From positions 520,278-584,277 of the forward strand of contig CAJPOP010000001.1 in NCBI GenBank assembly GCA_905372305.1: a DNA stretch of 64,000 bases. The letters run 5' to 3'. Each line of letters opens with the position of its first letter. The stretch's first letter is position 1. This document shows positions 44,020 to 51,989 of this stretch, one piece after another. The notes under the pieces are model-generated. The model was given only the letters and a program-made list of their open reading frames with translations. It made no database searches and was not told where the DNA came from. A program made the position numbers and the translations under genes. The stretch is from Candidatus Saccharimonadota bacterium (GTDB lineage Bacteria > Patescibacteriota > Saccharimonadia > Saccharimonadales > Saccharimonadaceae).

Positions 44020-44072
44020 TTCGCTCCATAGATGCGTGTCTATGCTGATGAGTCGGAAACGACGAAAGCGAA
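44020..44072 (+). ncRNA. Type III hammerhead ribozyme, copy 1
   Basis: All invariant parts are present in order. Stem III 5' strand TTCGC then U-C; predicted cleavage after C44026; stem I CATAGA/TCTATG closed by TGCGTG; CTGATGA (44045-44051); stem II GTCG-GAAA-CGAC; GAAA (44064-44067); stem III 3' strand GCGAA. The last A of GAAA pairs with the U of the cleavage triplet (CUC, an NUH site). Stem III is the open end, hence type III. Stem I and II loops are small and could make the usual tertiary contact. A chance match of all elements is very unlikely, and a second copy with one loop change exists. Confidence 0.93.
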
Positions 44073-44074
44073 CT

Positions 44075-44103
44075 TTGAAAAAGCGGCCTGTCTGCCGTAC
44101 AAT
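44075..44103 (+). promoter_or_regulatory. Promoter of cysS, directly behind the ribozyme
   Basis: -35 TTGAAA (44075-44080), 17-bp spacer, -10 TACAAT (44098-44103), 7 nt before ATG 44111 (leaderless). The -35 begins 2 bp after the ribozyme ends. Confidence 0.75.
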
Positions 44104-44110
44104 AGAGTTG

Positions 44111-45544
44111 ATGATACAGCTCTACAACACCCTCACTCGCCGTAAAGACAAACTGAAACCGCTCGACGGGCAGACGGTTCGCATGTATACCTGCGGGCTG
44201 ACGGTGTATTCGCAGCCGCACATTGGTAACTGGGTTGGCTATATTTATTGGGATGTGTTGGTGCGGTTGCTGCGCTGGCAGGACATACCAGTGATTCGCA
44301 CACAGAATATCACCGACGTTGGGCATTTGACCAGCGATGATGATAATGGCGAGGATAAGATGGAGAAGGGAGCGCGCCGCGAGGGTAAAACCGCCTGGGA
44401 TATCGCTGAGCAGTACATCGCCATTGCTGAACACGAAGCCTACGAGGTACTGAAGCTGGTGCGGCCCGACCATCTAGTGCGGGCAACGAACTATATCCAG
44501 CAGCAAATTGACTTTGCCCGCGGGCTCGACGAGAAGGGATTTTTATACAAGATTGACGGCGACGGCATGTATTTTGACACGTCACTTTTGAAAGATTATG
44601 GCAAATTAGCGCGACTGGACGTGGCGGGCCTAGAAGCGGGCGCACGGGTCAGCGTCGAGAGCAAACGCAACATTACCGACTTCGCTGTCTGGAAATTTTC
44701 ACCGACCAACACCAAGCGCGACATGGAATGGGACAGCCCGTGGGGCGCCGGCTTTCCGGGCTGGCACTTGGAATGTTCGACGATCGCTCGGGAAACGCTG
44801 GGCGATAGTATTGATATTCACACCGGCGGCATTGACCACATTCCGGTGCATCACACCAATGAGATTGCTCAGAGCGAGAGTTTGACCGGGCAGCAGTTTT
44901 CTCAAATGTGGCTGCACAATAACCACATCAAAGTTGATAGCCGCAAGATGAGCAAGTCGCTGGGCAACATCATCACCCTTAGCGACATTACGGCGCGCGG
45001 TTTCAGCCCGATGGCCTTCAAGCTGGCGATTCTCAGCAAGCATTACCAAACCGAAGGCAATTTCACGTGGGAAATTATGGAAGCAGCCCAGGCGCGGTTG
45101 GATCATTGGCGTGGCTATGCGGCGCTGCGGCACCAGACGCACGACACGCTGGATGATGACGATGAGAAGGATGAGCAGGAGGGCACGGTGTCGCTATTAG
45201 CAGCGCGGCAGGCGCTAGTTGAAAAGTTGAATGATAATTTAGATACGCCAGGAGCGTTAGCGCTGATCGATGAGGCGTTCTCACGGCTGGATCACGCACC
45301 GTTGGAAAAAATCCATCGTGGCGGCTTGCTGCAGTTGATTGAGATTATTGACGAGGTTTTGGGCTTGGATTTGGCGGAATCGACGCCTGATATTACCGAC
45401 GATTTGAAGAGATTGATTATCCAGCGCCGCAGCGCCCGCGCCGAAAAAGATTGGCAAGAATCCGACCGCATTCGCGGCGAACTGTTGGCGGCAGGCGTCA
45501 CCATTCGCGACACGCCAAGCGGCAGTGTTTGGGCATGGAAATAA
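44111..45544 (+). CDS. cysS: Cysteinyl-tRNA synthetase
   Basis: Class I synthetase, 477 aa. Motifs: PHIGN (HIGH-type), KMSKS in SRKMSKSLGN. Zinc ligands of the active site are kept: Cys28 in MYTCGLTVY, the Cys of WHLECS, and VHHTNEIAQ. Retention here contrasts with lost structural zinc sites in RpoC, DnaX and RecR. ATG 44111 is fixed by the -10 at 44098; an ORF extending to 43940 would translate the ribozyme and is rejected. Not operonic with the cassette, because it has its own promoter. Confidence 0.95.
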   Translation: MIQLYNTLTRRKDKLKPLDGQTVRMYTCGLTVYSQPHIGNWVGYIYWDVLVRLLRWQDIPVIRTQNITDVGHLTSDDDNGEDKMEKGARREGKTAWDIAEQYIAIAEHEAYEVLKLVRPDHLVRATNYIQQQIDFARGLDEKGFLYKIDGDGMYFDTSLLKDYGKLARLDVAGLEAGARVSVESKRNITDFAVWKFSPTNTKRDMEWDSPWGAGFPGWHLECSTIARETLGDSIDIHTGGIDHIPVHHTNEIAQSESLTGQQFSQMWLHNNHIKVDSRKMSKSLGNIITLSDITARGFSPMAFKLAILSKHYQTEGNFTWEIMEAAQARLDHWRGYAALRHQTHDTLDDDDEKDEQEGTVSLLAARQALVEKLNDNLDTPGALALIDEAFSRLDHAPLEKIHRGGLLQLIEIIDEVLGLDLAESTPDITDDLKRLIIQRRSARAEKDWQESDRIRGELLAAGVTIRDTPSGSVWAWK

Positions 45545-45545
45545 T

Positions 45546-45584
45546 GGAAATAGCCCGCCGAAATGACCGAGCGAGCTAATTTTC
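45546..45584 (+). terminator. Probable terminator after cysS
   Basis: Imperfect hairpin of GGAAATAGCCCGC with GCGAGCTAATTTTC. The 5' arm resembles that of the hairpin at 27180. Confidence 0.5.
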
Positions 45585-45598
45585 ACGAGGCACACCAG

Positions 45599-46732
45599 TT
45601 AACTCTCGTTTTTCAATTTCTTCACTAATTTGCTTAGCGGTTTTTCACTCTCGACGCGGTTAGCTTTGGCTTGCTCCAGGTAGTTTTCCAGTAAAACTTT
45701 CGCAGCGCCAGCCGCCGGAATAGCGACCAAACCGCCCAAAAGACCGCCAACGTACAAGCCGATTGTCACTGCCACCAAAACCGTCAACGCCGACAATTCA
45801 ACTTTCTTCGACTGGATTGACGGCGAAACGAAATTATTTTCAATTTGCTGGTAAACAACGAAATAAATAGCGTAAATAATACCAGCAGTTACGTCGTTAA
45901 ACAGCAGCAGCAGCGATATCAGTGCGCCGGCTATCGTCGCGCCGAACATCGGAATGAGCGTTAAAATAAACGTCGCCATGACTGTTAACATTGCCAAATT
46001 CGAATTGATGACAGGGAAAGTCAAGCTCAATACAAACACCACGAACCCTGACAGTACCGCATCAATGCCCGACACTGTCAATTGCCCGGAAACATAGCCC
46101 GTCACCACATTATACATGCGGCCGACCAGTTTCTTATGGCGCTCCATTTTCTCTTGGTCGTTATACAGGCCCCACAGCCGCCTGACCCACGTCGGACCCT
46201 CCAGCAGCATAAGGAACGACAAAACCAGCACCAAAAACAGCGACGTTAAGAACGAAGCCAGCGAGCCGACACTACTTAAAATATTCGTACCGACGCTAGC
46301 CGCCCACGCCGAAGATTGCTGCTTGAGGTTCTCCAGCATGGCATCAACCTGCGGACGCAGATTATTCTTATCGATAAAACTATTAACGCCGTGCCATTGC
46401 GAACCAGCTTGATCAACTAAGCTCGGCACGCTTTCGACGAATTTAGCAGATTGCTGGACAATTGGCGGCACCACGAACCACACCACGCAGCCCAGCAGCA
46501 AAATCAGCGTAACATACGCCAACGCCGTGCCGCCGAGCCGGCTTTTACCGGGCAATTTTCTAGCAATTGCCGCCACCGGACGATTCAGCGCCAGCGCTAA
46601 GAACAGGGAAACTCCCAGCAAAATCAGCGCATCCTTCGCCGAATAAATCGCCAGTCCCGCCAGCCCAAATCCGATAACCACCAGCCAAAACCGCACAAAT
46701 GTTTTAGTGTCTATTTCAATGCGTACTTTCAT
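45599..46732 (-). CDS. AI-2E family transporter
   Basis: Membrane protein of 377 aa with about seven to eight helices, a long extracellular loop near 75-150 and the C-terminal helices GTYVGGLLG-like (IGLYVGGLLGGLVAIPAAG) that mark the PF01594 family. Members export varied small molecules or act as antiporters; the name does not imply autoinducer transport. Starts 3 bp after the ABC permease stop on the same strand, so it is the last gene of a three-gene operon. Confidence 0.85.
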   Translation of the reverse strand: MKVRIEIDTKTFVRFWLVVIGFGLAGLAIYSAKDALILLGVSLFLALALNRPVAAIARKLPGKSRLGGTALAYVTLILLLGCVVWFVVPPIVQQSAKFVESVPSLVDQAGSQWHGVNSFIDKNNLRPQVDAMLENLKQQSSAWAASVGTNILSSVGSLASFLTSLFLVLVLSFLMLLEGPTWVRRLWGLYNDQEKMERHKKLVGRMYNVVTGYVSGQLTVSGIDAVLSGFVVFVLSLTFPVINSNLAMLTVMATFILTLIPMFGATIAGALISLLLLFNDVTAGIIYAIYFVVYQQIENNFVSPSIQSKKVELSALTVLVAVTIGLYVGGLLGGLVAIPAAGAAKVLLENYLEQAKANRVESEKPLSKLVKKLKNES

Positions 46733-46735
46733 AAT

Positions 46736-47968
46736 CTAAACTTTATCAGCTTTTCGCTTCATCCGCAATGCCGACAGAGATAGCTTGCTGTCATACGACA
46801 TCGCGCCGTAGCGGAAGATCCGCACTGCCAGCCACAAGACAAACACTGCCGCCACGATCAAAAACGCCACCCCCAGCAGACCTTCCCAAGCCGGCAAATT
46901 GCCAACCGCATTCCTGAGCAGCAGCGGAATCGGCGCCGTGAACGGAAACAGCGATAAGAACTTGACAAATGGCGAATCAGGGAAGGAAACGAACGCCGTA
47001 ATGCCGTAAAACGGCCCAAATATTAGCATAATCACCAAGCCAAACCACTGGTTGGCTTCCTTGGCAGTCGGCATCATCGCGCCCAAAGTCACCAGCATGC
47101 CGGTAAACATCATAAAGCTTGCCAGGAAAATCACTAGCGCCAAGCCAATCCGCACCGGATCAAATACCAATAAACTTAAATCCATATTCGGCAGCTGCAG
47201 CTTTGAACCGAACGCCAAGTAGCCCGCCGCCACCGGCAGAATAATCACCAACATCTGAATCAGCGCCAGCACCATCAGCGATAAAATCTTGCCGGTGATC
47301 AATGTGTCGGTTTTTACCATCGTCAGCAGCATTTCCACCGTGCGGTTTTCCTTTTCCTCGGTGGAGCTGGTTAGCATTTGGTTGCCGAAGAAAGTAATCA
47401 GCATAAAGAAAATCACTAAAAACAGCCCCGGCGCAATCATCTCGTTAATACCGCCGTGTTCCTTGCCGTCCAGATAAGTAGTTGACGATAATTGGACTTT
47501 GTTTTGTAGAATGGCGACTTGCGCTTGGCTAACGCCGCTAGCTACTGATTGGCTTAATAAGCTTTGCGCCACTGCGCCGTATTTGCCGTTCTGAAACAAC
47601 CCGACATCCTTACCGTAAACTTCAACTTTTTGCTTGCTAATATCCTTCGGGAAGTAGATATAAGCGTCAATCTTGCCGTTTTTTACTTCGTTGATTCCAG
47701 CCTCTTTCGACTCGACAGTTTTCGTCTTAGCCGCCATGAGTAGCTCTGGTCTGACGAGTTTTGAATAGTCGGTAACCGCCAATGAAAATTCTTGTTTCTC
47801 TAACTCTTTCGCTGCTTGCATCGTCGTGATTTGCGACCAAAACACGATGCCATATAGCGCCGCAAACATCAATGGAAAACCCAGCGCCATCAGCCAAAAC
47901 GTCGGCTTTTTCAGTACCCGGATAGTTTCAAACTTGAAAACCGTCCCCAAATTATGCATTTTACTCAT
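46736..47968 (-). CDS. ABC-2 type (NatB-like) permease
   Basis: Protein of 410 aa: one helix near 27-48, an extracellular domain of about 150 residues, then five helices, the NatB/ABC-2 layout. EEKENRTVEMLLTMVKTDTLITGKIL is the typical coupling segment of this group. Overlaps the ATPase gene by 8 bp. Sodium or drug export is typical of relatives; the substrate here is unknown. Confidence 0.85.
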   Translation of the reverse strand: MSKMHNLGTVFKFETIRVLKKPTFWLMALGFPLMFAALYGIVFWSQITTMQAAKELEKQEFSLAVTDYSKLVRPELLMAAKTKTVESKEAGINEVKNGKIDAYIYFPKDISKQKVEVYGKDVGLFQNGKYGAVAQSLLSQSVASGVSQAQVAILQNKVQLSSTTYLDGKEHGGINEMIAPGLFLVIFFMLITFFGNQMLTSSTEEKENRTVEMLLTMVKTDTLITGKILSLMVLALIQMLVIILPVAAGYLAFGSKLQLPNMDLSLLVFDPVRIGLALVIFLASFMMFTGMLVTLGAMMPTAKEANQWFGLVIMLIFGPFYGITAFVSFPDSPFVKFLSLFPFTAPIPLLLRNAVGNLPAWEGLLGVAFLIVAAVFVLWLAVRIFRYGAMSYDSKLSLSALRMKRKADKV

Positions 47969-48710
47969 CGCCTAACTCCTTTGCTTCGCCGCCGTACACT
48001 TTAACAAAAATATCATCCATCGATGCGCCGCCGAACTGTTTTTTCACCTCTGCCAGCGTGCCGTACGCCGCTGCCTGGCCGTCTTTTAATAGAATCAGCC
48101 GGTCGCACAGCTGCTCGACTTCTTCCATCTGGTGCGTCACGTAAATAATCGTCGCGCCAGCCTTGCGCCGCTCCTCAATGATATTCATCAGCAGCCGCCG
48201 ATTAACCGGATCAAATCCCTTGGTCGGCTCGTCCATGATTAGCAGTTCCGGATCGCCCATAATGGTTACGCCCAGCTGAATTTTTTGCTGCTGGCCGCCG
48301 GAAAGCTTGTCCAGCCGCACGCCAGCCTTATCGGTCAAATCAACGCGCTTCAGAAAATTAAGAGAAAATTCCTTCGCCTCGTCGCGGCTTAGACCTTTCA
48401 GCTGGCCGAAATAAATCATCACATCCAGCACTTTTTCCTTTTTATACAGGCCGCGCTCTTCCGGCAAATAACCGAGGTTAATTTGGCTGTCTACCGCATA
48501 CGGCTTACTGTCAATCAGCAGCTCGCCCGCCGTCGGCTCGTATAGCCCCAGCAGCGCCCTGAGCGTCGTGGTTTTCCCCGAACCATTGCTACCCAGAAAG
48601 CCAAACACTTCGCCCTGAAAAACATCAAAACTCAAATCTTTAATAACTGTTTTATTGCCAAATTTCATCTTAAAATGACGAATTTCAACAATTTTTTTCC
48701 TATCCGGCAT
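47961..48710 (-). CDS. ABC transporter ATPase (NatA-like)
   Basis: Protein of 249 aa. Walker A GSNGSGKTTT, signature LSGGQQQKI, Walker B LLIMDEP, switch His in VTHQMEE. Partner of the overlapping permease. Start preceded by AAGGAG. Promoter on the minus strand at 48735-48764, divergent from the response regulator promoter 30 bp away, so both could be controlled together. Confidence 0.9.
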   Translation of the reverse strand: MPDRKKIVEIRHFKMKFGNKTVIKDLSFDVFQGEVFGFLGSNGSGKTTTLRALLGLYEPTAGELLIDSKPYAVDSQINLGYLPEERGLYKKEKVLDVMIYFGQLKGLSRDEAKEFSLNFLKRVDLTDKAGVRLDKLSGGQQQKIQLGVTIMGDPELLIMDEPTKGFDPVNRRLLMNIIEERRKAGATIIYVTHQMEEVEQLCDRLILLKDGQAAAYGTLAEVKKQFGGASMDDIFVKVYGGEAKELGDE

Positions 48711-48734
48711 GTACTCTCCTTTTCTTTGAAGAAA

Positions 48735-48776
48735 ATTATAGCACTATCCCGCCCGAGCTGCCAAATGGCGTATAAT
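48735..48776. promoter_or_regulatory. Divergent promoters between ABC operon and two-component system
   Basis: Minus strand: -35 TTGGCA (48764-48759), 18-bp spacer, extended -10 TGcTATAAT (-10 at 48740-48735). Plus strand: -10 TATAAT (48771-48776), 9 nt before the regulator ATG, leaderless. The compact layout suggests that the regulator may control the transporter operon (inference). Confidence 0.65.
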
Positions 48777-48785
48777 AATTAATAT

Positions 48786-49454
48786 ATGCGGCTGCTAGTT
48801 ATCGAAGACGAACGAAAAATCGCCCGAGTTATCGCCGAGGCGCTCAAGCGCGAGACATACGCCGTTGACGCCGTACACGACGGGGAAGAGGGCTTTAATT
48901 TGGCAGACAGCCAGCCGTACGATTTGCTGATTGTTGACCGGATGCTGCCGAGTATGGAGGGCGTGGAAATTGTTAAAAATTTACGTAAAAACGGTAAAAG
49001 CATGCCGATTTTATTCCTCACAGCCCTGGGTACTACCGAGGATAAAACCTTTGGACTGGACGCGGGCGCGGATGATTATTTAGTCAAGCCGTTCGCTATC
49101 GACGAGCTGCTGGCGCGAGTCCGAGCCTTACTGCGCCGGCCGCCAATTCAGCAGCCGGATGTTCTAAAAATTGCCGATTTAACAATTGATAAGCAGCAGC
49201 AAACCGTGATGCGCGCTGGAAAGACTATTGACTTAACTAGCAAAGAATACGCGCTGCTGGAATATTTAATGCAGCACCCGAACCAAATTCTTAGCAAGGA
49301 AACGCTAATCGACCATGTTTGGGATTTTGATGCCGATATTTTACCGAACAATGTCGAGGCGTACATAAAAAACTTGCGCCAAAAAATTGATAAGCCGTTC
49401 AAAAAACAATTGATAAAAACCGTCCGCGGCTTCGGTTACCGGATTGAAGCATGA
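48786..49454 (+). CDS. OmpR-family response regulator
   Basis: Protein of 222 aa. Receiver domain with phosphoacceptor Asp51 (LLIVDRMLPSMEG), acidic pair in VIEDER, and DYLVKPF Lys. C-terminal winged helix (LTSKEYALLEYLMQHPNQ, NNVEAYIKNLRQKI, IKTVRGFGYRIE). Overlaps the kinase gene by 4 bp. Confidence 0.95.
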   Translation: MRLLVIEDERKIARVIAEALKRETYAVDAVHDGEEGFNLADSQPYDLLIVDRMLPSMEGVEIVKNLRKNGKSMPILFLTALGTTEDKTFGLDAGADDYLVKPFAIDELLARVRALLRRPPIQQPDVLKIADLTIDKQQQTVMRAGKTIDLTSKEYALLEYLMQHPNQILSKETLIDHVWDFDADILPNNVEAYIKNLRQKIDKPFKKQLIKTVRGFGYRIEA

Positions 49455-50401
49455 AAATTTTTACCTCGGCAACTATCAAATTGGCGGGCTGGTATTTACT
49501 GATTTTAATGGTCGTCAGCCTGCTGTTTAGCAGTATTATTTTTCAAGTGGCGCGCTCGGAAGTTGACGCGCAAATCCATAAAATTATCATTCAGCGCGGC
49601 AACGATTTTCCTAGCATTGACTTGTCGGAACGAATGGATGTTTCGACGCGCAATCTGCTGATTAGCTTGGGCTATATCAATCTCATCGTGCTGCTGGCGG
49701 GCGGCGCTTGCTCGTATTTATTGGCGAGGATTACGCTGCGGCCGATTGAGGCGGCGCATAAAGCCCAGTCGCGGTTCGTTTCCAACGCCAGCCATCAGCT
49801 GCGCACGCCACTGGCCATTATGAAAGCAGAAACCGAACTGGCGCTGAAAAACCCGAAAACACCGCGGGCGGAACTAACGGAAACGCTGGAAAGCAATTTG
49901 GAGGAAATTAACAAATTGACCAAGCTGACCGCTATGCTTTTAGAATTGTCGCGAACGGAAAACAGGCTGGCACTGGAAGATAAAAGTTTCGACTTGGCGG
50001 AATTGATATCCAATCTCATACGCGAACGAAAAGCCGAAACCCGCACGGAAATGAATTGCCCGGAACACACAAACATCTCTCTTCACCAAGCCGCAACGCG
50101 GGAATTGTGCGCGATTTTACTTGACAATGCATTAAAACACAGCCCGAAGAATTCGCCGGTAAAAATCCAGGTGCTACCATCGAAACAGAATATCACCGTG
50201 CATTTTACTAACGACGGCGCGATTTCCCAGCAGAATCTGCCGCACGTGTTTGAGCAGTTTTTCCGCGGCAACCAGCGGACGAAAGGCTATGGACTAGGGC
50301 TGCCGCTGGCGGAACAATTGACCAGGGCTTTGGGCGGACAAATCTCTGTTGCCACCGTAAAAGGCTCGACAGTTTTTACCATTTCTTTGCCAATTGTTTA
50401 G
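49451..50401 (+). CDS. Sensor histidine kinase
   Basis: Protein of 316 aa. Two membrane segments (about 11-33 and 71-93) frame a short sensor loop of about 38 residues, so signal sensing is probably within or near the membrane. HAMP-like linker ARITLRPIE, H-box His115 in SHQLRTPLA, N-box LDNALKHSPKN, G-box GYGLGLPLAEQ. Partner of the upstream regulator. Small sensor loops of this type often serve envelope stress or antibiotic responses in Gram-positives (family knowledge). Confidence 0.93.
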   Translation: MKIFTSATIKLAGWYLLILMVVSLLFSSIIFQVARSEVDAQIHKIIIQRGNDFPSIDLSERMDVSTRNLLISLGYINLIVLLAGGACSYLLARITLRPIEAAHKAQSRFVSNASHQLRTPLAIMKAETELALKNPKTPRAELTETLESNLEEINKLTKLTAMLLELSRTENRLALEDKSFDLAELISNLIRERKAETRTEMNCPEHTNISLHQAATRELCAILLDNALKHSPKNSPVKIQVLPSKQNITVHFTNDGAISQQNLPHVFEQFFRGNQRTKGYGLGLPLAEQLTRALGGQISVATVKGSTVFTISLPIV

Positions 50402-50478
50402 ATTTTCAGCTAATTTTCAGAATCGGATGTTGTAATGGGATTGTTGATTGGTTGGATTGCCAGTCTGAAAGGGGAAGT

Positions 50479-50937
50479 ATGAGTACAACATTTTTAAGCA
50501 AAAAAGGGTTTAAGGAGCTACATAAGGAGATTTCGCGTTTGGAGATGGAAGAGAAGTCGCTGATCGCCGAACTGAAAGAAATCGGGCGCGCCAAATCCCG
50601 CGATGACAAACTACATCGCAGCGACGTCATCATCAGCCTGGAGAACGTCCAGTCCCGGCTGAGTCTGAAGAGAGAGACTGCCAAAACCGCCAAACCGCTG
50701 CCGCGCAAACGCGACCGGCTGAAGATTGCGCTGGGTTCGGTGGTGGATTTGATGGATCAGCACGGGCAAATGTTCCGCTATAGGCTGGTTCACAGCCTGG
50801 AGGCTAATCCGCTGGACGGGCGTATTTCTGTAGACAGTCCGCTGGGTAAAAGCCTATTGAACCACAGAGCGTCGGAAACTGTTTCCTGGAAAAACGGCTC
50901 CGCCAGCCGCCAGTTGCAAGTATTGAATATCAGCTAA
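50479..50937 (+). CDS. GreA/GreB-like transcription elongation factor
   Basis: Protein of 152 aa: N-terminal coiled coil (FLSKKGFKELHKEISRLEME to SLENVQSRLS) and a C-terminal FKBP-like domain ending SPLGKSLLNHRASETVSW. Such factors enter the RNA polymerase channel and stimulate transcript cleavage. The coiled-coil tip reads AKSRDDKLHRSD, with acidic residues but not the standard GDLxENxEY, so catalysis may differ or it may be a Gre-family regulator. ATG 50479 chosen because AGGGGAAG lies just upstream. Confidence 0.75.
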   Translation: MSTTFLSKKGFKELHKEISRLEMEEKSLIAELKEIGRAKSRDDKLHRSDVIISLENVQSRLSLKRETAKTAKPLPRKRDRLKIALGSVVDLMDQHGQMFRYRLVHSLEANPLDGRISVDSPLGKSLLNHRASETVSWKNGSASRQLQVLNIS

Positions 50938-50994
50938 ATCGTTCAAGTTCAAGCGCCTGTCTATATTCAGGCAGCGATTGTCCGCCGTAAAATC

Positions 50995-51027
50995 AATAGC
51001 CTCCGCACCTTGGGGGCTATTTTTTAT
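50995..51027 (+). terminator. Strong terminator after the GreA-like gene
   Basis: Stem AATAGCCTCC / GGGGGCTATT followed by TTTTATTTT. The next 100 bp to the cassette promoter are AT-rich with nothing else I can support. Confidence 0.9.
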
Positions 51028-51126
51028 TTTCTATTCATTTTCCTGCGGTTTTTCATGATTTTACTTATTTTTATAGCCATTTTTACCCTATTTTTGCCTA
51101 AAAATCAAGAAAATCGCCATAAACTA

Positions 51127-51155
51127 TTGACCTGAGCGTTCAGATATGATATATA
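51127..51155 (+). promoter_or_regulatory. Cassette promoter, copy 2
   Basis: -35 TTGACC (51127-51132), 17-bp spacer, -10 TATATA (51150-51155). Copy 1 differs mainly by an extra AT dinucleotide after the -10 and by the first half of the spacer. Confidence 0.8.
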
Positions 51156-51160
51156 TATCA

Positions 51161-51375
51161 GCTTTTGTTGACGAGTTGAGTGAAAAACTCCTTGTCCGAA
51201 AGTGTATCATTGACAAGCAGATGTAAGCACGAGATGAGATCTTGGTTGGCGAAGAGAGGTATTATTAGGTTTCTTTGGCGGTTGAGACCTCGTCTCGTGT
51301 GATATAGAGAATCATACGTAGCCTTGCCCTCCAGACGGAGAGCACAGGCGGCAGCCGCCGCGAGGAATTGGAAGG
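51161..51375 (+). repeat. Conserved 215-nt structured leader, copy 2
   Basis: Identical to 43531-43745. Perfect identity over 215 nt between units that carry unrelated ORFs implies recent duplication, gene conversion or very strong constraint on the RNA. Confidence 0.85.
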
Positions 51376-51384
51376 AAAGCCATC

Positions 51385-51807
51385 ATGGCTACCGTCATTA
51401 CTATCGTCATCGATACCGGAGACGAGACCATCACGAAGGAGGTGACTGTTCGCGGTGAGGTCACCACCGACGACCTCGTCATCAAGACGAGAACGGTCAA
51501 TGCGCCAACAACAAAAAACCCGTTTCACCCTGACGCGATTTCGATCGCAGACCTGAAGGCGGGAGTGCGTGTCCGCATGCACTATACGGGGAGCAAACCC
51601 TACATTGAGAGCTTCTCTGCTCTCATAGCAGAGATTTTCGAGAACGACAACGGGGAAGTTGTCGTGGGTTACTATCGCGTGCGGACGAACACCAGACCCT
51701 TTGTATATGGATACAAGGAGCAGCTCGCACGAAACCTGGGGCTTTGCCCCTACAACTGGCGGCACTCATCAACGTGGGTGCTTGACTGGTACGTCACTGC
51801 TGAGTGA
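51385..51807 (+). CDS. Cassette protein, copy 2
   Basis: Protein of 140 aa starting MATVITIVIDTGDETITKEV. Predominantly beta pattern; a middle segment ADLKAGVRVRMHYTGSKPYI and a C-terminal aromatic-rich part (YNWRHSSTWVLDWYVTAE). No signal or membrane segment. The ribosome site is GGAAGGAAAG, 7 nt before ATG. Shares only a Val/Ile-rich start with the copy 1 protein. Codon choice (ACC, GTC, ATC, GAC) is again biased to C-ending. I do not recognise a family. Confidence 0.7.
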   Translation: MATVITIVIDTGDETITKEVTVRGEVTTDDLVIKTRTVNAPTTKNPFHPDAISIADLKAGVRVRMHYTGSKPYIESFSALIAEIFENDNGEVVVGYYRVRTNTRPFVYGYKEQLARNLGLCPYNWRHSSTWVLDWYVTAE

Positions 51808-51898
51808 CCTCCGCGATGCGGCAGCAAACGATATTAGATCTAACTGATGTCGTCTGACATCGTGTTTTTCTCTGTATATCAACCATCTGCTTGTCGCA

Positions 51899-51951
51899 TT
51901 CGCTCCATAGATGTGTGTCTATGCTGATGAGTCGGAAACGACGAAAGCGAA
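51899..51951 (+). ncRNA. Type III hammerhead ribozyme, copy 2
   Basis: Same elements as copy 1: TTCGC-UC with predicted cleavage after C51905, stem I CATAGA/TCTATG with loop TGTGTG (copy 1 TGCGTG), CTGATGA (51924-51930), stem II GTCG-GAAA-CGAC, GAAA, GCGAA. The only difference from copy 1 is one base in the stem I loop. Confidence 0.93.
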
Positions 51952-51963
51952 CCCTACATTCCC

Positions 51964-51978
51964 GCGGGACTATCCCGC
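51964..51978 (-). terminator. Hairpin after the small membrane gene
   Basis: GCGGGA-cta-TCCCGC, 6 bp with a 3-nt loop, between the ribozyme and the end of the convergent gene at 51990. No U-tract, so termination is doubtful. Confidence 0.35.
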
Positions 51979-51989
51979 AGAAAACCACC

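Larger units (their letters stand above)
43495..44073 (+). other. Hammerhead-terminated RNA cassette, copy 1
   Basis: Self-contained unit: promoter (43495-43523), structured leader (about 43530-43745), small ORF (43755-43931), structured 3' region and a type III hammerhead ribozyme (44020-44072). Similarity to copy 2 at 51127-51952 starts at the promoter and stops one base after the ribozyme, so these are probably the true limits. No transposase, terminal inverted repeats or clear target duplication is seen. No intrinsic terminator exists inside; ribozyme cleavage would define the RNA 3' end. Similar ideas from known biology: structured non-coding RNAs with embedded ORFs, but I cannot match a named class. 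Confidence 0.85.
51127..51952 (+). other. Hammerhead-terminated RNA cassette, copy 2
   Basis: Same plan as copy 1: promoter (51127-51155), leader (51161-51375, identical to copy 1), ORF (51385-51807), 3' region and type III hammerhead (51899-51951). PA pairs 51212-51223 with CATCTGCTTGTC at 51884-51895. PC pairs 51300-51310 with 51869-51881, here with a 2-nt UG bulge (TCTC-tg-TATATCA) where copy 1 is perfect. Cargo ORF is 140 codons and unrelated to copy 1. It sits between the GreA-like gene terminator and a small convergent gene. Confidence 0.85.

Noticed and set aside
43495..44073. Cassette as tmRNA, group I or group II intron
   Set aside because: No tRNA-like acceptor or T-arm, no group I P3-P7 core or guanosine site that I can find, and no group II domain V. 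Flanks do not look like exons.
43940..44110. N-terminal extension of CysRS reading through the ribozyme
   Set aside because: The frame is open, but the cysS -10 at 44098-44103 and the normal CysRS start at 44111 show that the extension is upstream of the promoter; the sequence is the hammerhead.
50611..50793. Minus-strand ORF inside the GreA-like gene
   Set aside because: Shadow of a real gene in another frame with no start signals.
43495..51952. Cassette as insertion sequence or integron cassette
   Set aside because: No transposase or integrase, no terminal inverted repeats, no attC-like paired boxes at the ends, and no clear target-site duplication.
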